From Tetrahymena elliotti 4EA (taxonomy: Eukaryota > Ciliophora > Oligohymenophorea > Hymenostomatida > Tetrahymenidae), in assembly GCA_000231825.2 (NCBI GenBank), contig JH720341.1:580099-644098 (forward strand): a DNA stretch of 64,000 bases, written 5' to 3'. The notes under the pieces are model-generated. The model was not told the DNA's origin. It searched no databases and saw nothing but the letters and a program-made list of their open reading frames with translations. Shown piece by piece: positions 58,383 through 64,000 of this stretch. A program made the translations under genes and the position numbers. Position 1 is the stretch's first letter; every line of letters starts with the position of its first letter.

Positions 58383-60452
58383 ATGATTTCTTCTATGATA
58401 GATTAGGAGTTGATGAATAATTTGCAAGAAATGGATATTCTCCTTTCAGATTTAAATGATATCCATAATATTAGAATGAAAGAATAGGAAGAGTAGCTAA
58501 ACATCTTCATTTAAGAAGGTTTTATAAGGCCATTAAGCGAAAGAGAGGGCTTATTCTTAATTACCTAAAACTAGCTCAACCATTTTTATGAAAATCTAAA
58601 GAGTTTCAATAGCAGATTAGATAAAACTGAAGAACAAATAAAAATTTTAAAAGAAAATGGAATGAAATTCAGCCTAGACATTAAAAAGTATGAATATAAG
58701 ATAAGTAATCTTGAAAAAGAGAAGTAGATTTTAGAAAAAGCATTACAAAATTATCAGATTAATAAATCCTCAAAAATAGAAGAAGAGGAATAACTTGATG
58801 GTTTACTTGAAAAATAAATAGAATAGTTGAAAAACAACTTTCAAAATGCTAAAATTTAAGAATTGTAGAATTAGGTTTTAATTTTATAAAGATAGTTAGA
58901 GGAGAGAAATACATTTTTTAGTGAATTTGAAAATGCTGTTTCATATCAAACATAATAAGATTAATAAATGTCTTTAGAAGGTTAGTTAAACGAATCTTCA
59001 AGTATTAATTAGGAAACTAATGAGAGCATAATTTAAACATTACAATAAAAGGTTTAGCTTCTTTATTCCTAGATTAACTTCTATAAAAAGTTAGCAGATG
59101 AAAATTATATCAAAATAAAGCAATAAGTTGAGAATAAAATGAATGATTTCTAAAGAGAGTTAAAAAAATAATAATTTGTCTATGAAGAAAATGATGATGA
59201 AAATGAGTCAAACGCTATTGTTGATATTTAATTTTCAAATTCTAGGACACTTCAAATTGTTCAGTTGTAGAAGTAAGTATATTTGCTAGAAGAAGAAAGA
59301 GATAGAGTTAAAAAAGAATTTGAAACTTATAAGAAATAAACTGAATCTGACATAAAAGAAATGCAATCACATAAAATAGAAGTTTAAGAGTATAAATAGA
59401 AATTAGAAGAAGCATTAAAAATATTAAAGGCAAGAACTAATGATAATTTAGCTAAATAATAAATACACTTTGAAGATTTCAAGCAACATTAATTAAAGTT
59501 AGAATTGCTAAATTAACAAAATGAAAATCTTAATATTAAGCTATAAGAAGAGTAAAGTAGAGTTTAAAAGATCAAATCTAGCTATGACAAAAGTAGAAAA
59601 TAATTAGAGTAAGAATTGAATTTAAAAAATGAAATCATTCGTAGATTTGATCCGAATTCAGATATTTATAAGGATTTGTAAGAATAAATTAGCTAACAAG
59701 CAACCAAATTAGAGCAATTAAAATTGGATTATTAAAGATCATAGAAAGAAAAGCATTAAATAGAATCTCAAATGTAAGAATAAATTGATAAGCTTTCTGA
59801 AGAAAACAAAATTTTACTATCTTTATGTGAATCATCTTAATCTTAAGATTCAATACAAAATATAGTCTAAAATAAGAATGAGTTTATAACAGCTGAAAAC
59901 AAAGAATAAATCTAATAAAATATAGTTAGCAATGTATTCAAATAGCTTTATGATTTTTAGAAAAAGAAATTCTAAGGTTTAAATTTAGAATTACAAATAA
60001 TCAAAGCAGAAAACTAGTAAAATAAGTAAGAAAAGATTAAACTTTTAGAAGAGAATAATAAAATTAACCAAAAATTAAGACAACTCTAGCTTATTTAAAA
60101 GCAAAATAAAAAGAATGTCAGTGGAAGTGGTATTGGAGCAATAAATAAAAAAGGCCCTAAATCTACCTTAAAAGACTATGAGCCTTTGAGTGAGAACATA
60201 CAAAATGTATTAAATATGAATAAAGAATATAAGTAGTAGATAAATGAGCTATAATTATAAATTGTAAGCCTGAGATCTTAAATAGAATCTTTAAAGGTAT
60301 CATAAGATTTAGAAAAGAGTCAATAAAGCTCATTTTCTTCAGAAGAAGATCAATAAATAAGAGAAGACTAATTAGAAATAAATGATGACATCTTAATGCT
60401 TCAAGCACTTCATTAAACAAATTAACTTAAAGATCTATTTGAATAAAACTGA
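58383..60452 (+). CDS. Long coiled-coil protein, 689 residues, intronless
   Basis: An uninterrupted frame of 690 codons ending in TGA at 60450-60452. From about residue 70 to the end it is almost continuous coiled coil rich in Glu, Lys, Gln and Leu (FNSRLDKTEEQIKILKENG; LEEERDRVKKEFETYKK; KLEQLKLDYQRSQKEK). A basic Gly/Ser break lies near residue 580 (SGSGIGAINKKGPKSTLKD). There is no globular domain, signal peptide or membrane helix. Such proteins in ciliates are often basal-body, cilium or cortical cytoskeleton components, but nothing here decides that. Its lack of introns contrasts with most neighbours. Confidence 0.85.
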
Positions 60453-60984
60453 AAAAAGAGCCCAAAGATATACTATTTGTTTCCTAAGATTAACTTTTAA
60501 ATAAAAATACAAAAACATTTAATTAAATTAATATAAATAAACATACATTTTTTTTGTAATTCCTTTCTACATAGTTTATTTAATTTTTATAAAAAAACTT
60601 CAAATCTATACTCACCTTAAAATATTTTTACAAAATCTTCTTAATAAATAGCTCATTATAACAAAAACAAATTATAAAAAAATAAAGAATTTTTTTTTTG
60701 AATTCTTAACTATTATTTTTTTGTGTTTTTAACTTTGTTTCTAACCTATTATCCCAAAATAAAATAAATATTTAAATTTAATTTGTTTTTGATGAATCAA
60801 TCTATTTTTTGAACTATATTTTTATTTTTCAAGGAAAAACAATAAATAAAAAATATAATTTATCTTAAATGAATATTTTAATATTTAAGGCAACAATTTT
60901 TTACAAAAAATTAAGATAATTGTATAAAATTACTAATTCAAGAGATAGTTAATTGATAAATTTTAAAATAAATATTGTGGAGAA
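60453..60984. other. Spacer between convergent genes
   Basis: About 530 bases of A/T-rich sequence with poly-A and poly-T runs; presumed 3' regions only. Confidence 0.5.
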
Positions 60985-63900
60985 TCAAACTTCTTTCTTT
61001 TTTATAATGGCATTTAATGATTTTAGTTTTTAGAAAGTTTAGGCATTTGAATTTATCATTTTATTTTACAACACTTGTGAAATTTTATCTTCTTTCTCCA
61101 TTTGATATACTTTAGAAACCTAAGAAAAATCACATAATTATAGCTATTATTAGTTACTATTACTTTTTTGATGTCTTTTTATAGGAGAATATACTTATCT
61201 TGGTTTTTCAGATGGTTATATTGTGAAATATTATTGTTTTTAAAGTATCTATGCTTGCAATTTTTAAGGAGAGCAAGTTGGGGTGATATGGTTTGATTTG
61301 CTAACTGAAAGGTCAGGTTATACAGATTATTAAGCTGTCTTTCTTTTTTGAAGAATACTATAAAGGACAGGATTTTAAAATTAATTTCTTTATTCATTTT
61401 TAGATTAGTGTTCTTGAATTATTTTACTTTATTCTAATTGTTCTTTGGGTAATTCTTTTTCAATTTGATTGTCTTACTTTTTTGGCATTTAATGAAGATT
61501 TATTAAACTCTTTCTAGGCTAAGCATGGTCTTTAAAAGTGTTTGTTGAGTTGTTCAAAGTATTTAATATTGGAGACATATAAGCTGGACTTCTACTTCTT
61601 CGTTAATTAATATCACCTAAACTACTTCTTGATTTTATATAATTAGATTTTTAAATAGGAGAAACTACTGGAGATAAAGAGCCATCTTTCTATTCCATAC
61701 TTATTTTGCTAATCCTTAAAGAATTCTAATTTACATCATCATTCACTGCTTCTGAAAAGCACTATGGTTCAGTTTATGCAGGTACTAAATATCTATGAAC
61801 CTAATTGTTTTTTTGCTTAGGCTGCTAAATATGAAATGAAAAAGGAATTTTTTTTTATGGAGAAGAATCTTTTGAGTTAACTGGTTGGTTTTTTTCCAAT
61901 TTTCCTTATTCCAGTAAGCTTGACTATTCATTATTTATTTGAGCAAAGGATTTTTGTTGGATAAAATTTTAATAACTAGGCTAACTATTTTAGTTGCTTA
62001 TTGATCTTTTTTATGGTGAAGATAAATCTTATGTAGAATTAAATCTTTTAATATATCCGCTGTTTTCCAAAGTGCGATTGATTTCATTTTTTTAGTTCCT
62101 TTATTTAAAAAAATAGAACAATTAATATTTTGAAATATTAATTGCCTTGCTTGAAAAAGTAATCAGAAAAAACTTAGGGTAAAACAAAATTATAGTTTGT
62201 GGTTTATTGGAGCAATACAAAAATAATTACATTTGACACTACCACTAAAAACAATAATATAAAAAAAAATTTAAATTTTAAGAAAAAATTCAAACAAATT
62301 TTTTACATATTTAAAATTTTTTTCTGTATACTTCTAATAAGAGGGCGAGATTCACTGCTAGGATCTTATCTTATGAATTAATTACTCTGATCGTTATTCA
62401 TTTTTTTGGAGTAAGTAGCTAGTTTAACAATTTAATTTTACATTTAATGCCAGAATTTAACTGAATAGTTCTCTCTAATCTCTTTAGATATATTTTTATA
62501 AGCTTGTTCAGAAAATTTCTCAAATGATTAATCTCTATGCTCAGCTCTTAAATTTGATTAAGCAATCTTTATTGATTCATCTGGAAGTGTCATTTTAGAA
62601 TTTTTTTTGAAATCTCCTATTTTCCTCTCCAATTTTTTTCTAGCTTAGATATAATCAATTCGGAAACTTATTGGAATACATTTAAGTTATTAACTAGAAA
62701 TATTAGTCTAAGAGGATGATTTTTGTATCTTCTTAGGAGAATTTAAATCAATAGAACTTTATTTTGAAATAAATCTGTTTGCATTATCATATGAATTATC
62801 ATCATGACTCATATTATTTGGGTTAAACTCTTCTTCATTTGAATTTTCTTTACTTTTTTTTATCATCTCAATCAAAATATTTTCCTAAGAATTATTTCTG
62901 CTTTACAAGATTTAGAAGTTATTTTTCAATTTTTAGTTAGATCTGTTAGAAGGTAACATAGTGTTTTCTGTCTGTGAATTATTTAAACTATTAAAAGTAC
63001 TGTTTTCAAGAGGAGTCCCTTATCCAGATTTTTATTTTTAACAGCCAATTTAATTTAATGTGCCCTATTACTTAAGCATTTCATTTTATTAAACTTTCTC
63101 ATAATATTAATACCTCCTATGAGTAACTTTTTTCCTTTTTAGAACTTAATCCTTAGTAAGTTGTTATTACTCTGAAATTTAGATAAATTTCTAAATATCT
63201 ATACGAAGCATATAACCGTTTTCACTTTTACAACGAACACCATAAAATCTCTCTTAATTTAAATCGTCTTCATCTCCAACAACATCCCCTTCACTTAAAT
63301 CTAAGCATTTCTTTTTAATTAAAAAGTTAAGATTTGAATAAATTTAAATCAAATAAATTTTTAAAATTTATATTTAAAACTTTCTTACAAATAAATTGTA
63401 AACAAAGATAATTTACTTTCAATGGATTAATTTACTGTCTCTAATATAAATTTGAAGATAATTCTGGTTAAGATTGGTTTCTAATAAAAATTCTTTTGTA
63501 AATCTAATTTTAAAATTCAATAAAAATAATAAATAAGCAAAGAATAATCATCTTTTTAAAAAATTTTACAGAAAACTTTCCTGAAAGTATGAAATAAACT
63601 GAAGTAGATTACTACCCTTCTTAGTATACCCATTAATTTTGTTTAAAAAAAATTCTATTTGAATTTTAGATTATTTATTAAATTTAATCACTATTCCACT
63701 AAGAGAAATATCTACACTGTGACAATAATTATGTAGTCTTATTTGTTAAAGCAACTTATGATAGCAATAACTAGTATTCGTTTAATTATTATATCTCTAC
63801 TATTCCAAATATGCATACATCAAGGCATTTAAAACTTTTTTCCTTTATAATCATTCTGACTAAACTATTACCACCGAATATAGAACCTGGCTAAAATTTA

Positions 63901-64000
63901 ATTTGTCTGTTCACGCCAATAACCTCTCCATAAATTAGAATCAAAAAATCATCTTCATCTTTAAATAAAATAATAATTATTAGCCAGTTTAAACATTAAT
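60985..64000 (-). CDS. Protein with two cyclic-nucleotide-binding domains, 5' end cut by the window edge
   Basis: The visible part starts at the exon edge at 63958 and ends at TGA 60987-60985. The first cNMP-binding domain is partly visible (YGEVIGVNRQIKFQPGSIFG with a C-terminal helix). The second follows: FFKQNQWVYQEGQQSTSVYF then ILSGKFS, and after an intron LDLSEGDVVGDEDDLNQERF and YGVRCKSENGYMLRID, giving the jelly roll and last strand. Neither domain shows the full PKA-type RAA phosphate cassette, so cyclic nucleotide binding may be altered or lost. A conserved basic helical region follows (ISFRIDYIQARKKLERKIGD; EIRENYSVKFWHQMQ). A Ser/Gln-rich tail then runs to the end (SPAYMSPILNTLNNS). 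Introns around 62080-62340 are not resolved. It could be a regulatory protein or part of a larger kinase or channel lying upstream. Confidence 0.7.

Noticed and set aside
1..64000. CRISPR arrays, bacterial ribosome binding sites, operons, tRNA and rRNA genes.
   Set aside because: None seen on either strand. The sequence is nuclear ciliate DNA, where the first three are not expected.

Overview
The window looks like macronuclear DNA of a ciliate close to Tetrahymena. It is roughly 77-80% A+T, and conserved proteins read through in-frame TAA and TAG as glutamine with TGA as the only stop. Examples are the TAG in the MQGR motif of purine nucleoside phosphorylase and the TAA in the GRGPVQLSWNYNY motif of a GH19 chitinase. 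Genes are split by short A/T-rich GT...AG introns, mostly about 45-190 nt, and are separated by 0.3-2 kb of very A/T-rich spacer. No tRNA, rRNA, transposon, telomere or CRISPR signal was recognised. Gene models below were built by hand on this code; exon joins were tested by reading phase.

Left part (1-24.5 kb): a truncated class I methyltransferase (minus); a decayed leucine-rich-repeat gene; an unrecognised seven-exon protein; a seven-exon alpha/beta-hydrolase of the monoglyceride lipase type with a C-terminal membrane segment; a spacer with a dispersed 16-nt repeat; a 958-residue low-complexity protein; a 1780-residue kinase-like/TPR-like protein; a 41-residue OST4-like micro-gene (minus); a second decayed LRR fragment; and a NudE/Ndel1-like coiled-coil protein.

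Middle (25-38.4 kb, minus strand): two tandem paralogues of about 1800 residues each, with signal peptide, N-terminal beta-type domain, long furin-like cysteine-rich repeats and a polytopic membrane C-terminus. They are the most striking feature here. The downstream copy carries four recent internal tandem units of about 370 bp.

Right part (40-64 kb): a small, probably mitochondrial membrane protein; a URI1/Bud27-like prefoldin; a 260-bp-period direct duplication in a spacer; a single-exon GH19 chitinase; a tandem pair of type I ER-type membrane proteins ending in KKXX; a poorly resolved small gene; purine nucleoside phosphorylase; a decayed importin-alpha-like fragment; the branched-chain 2-oxoacid dehydrogenase E2 subunit; a small ORF; a Q/N-rich protein; a long coiled-coil protein; and, cut by the right edge, a protein with two cyclic-nucleotide-binding domains.

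The genes form no obvious operon-like system, as expected for a ciliate. Function-level links are limited to two tandem paralogue pairs and to several secretory/ER membrane proteins.
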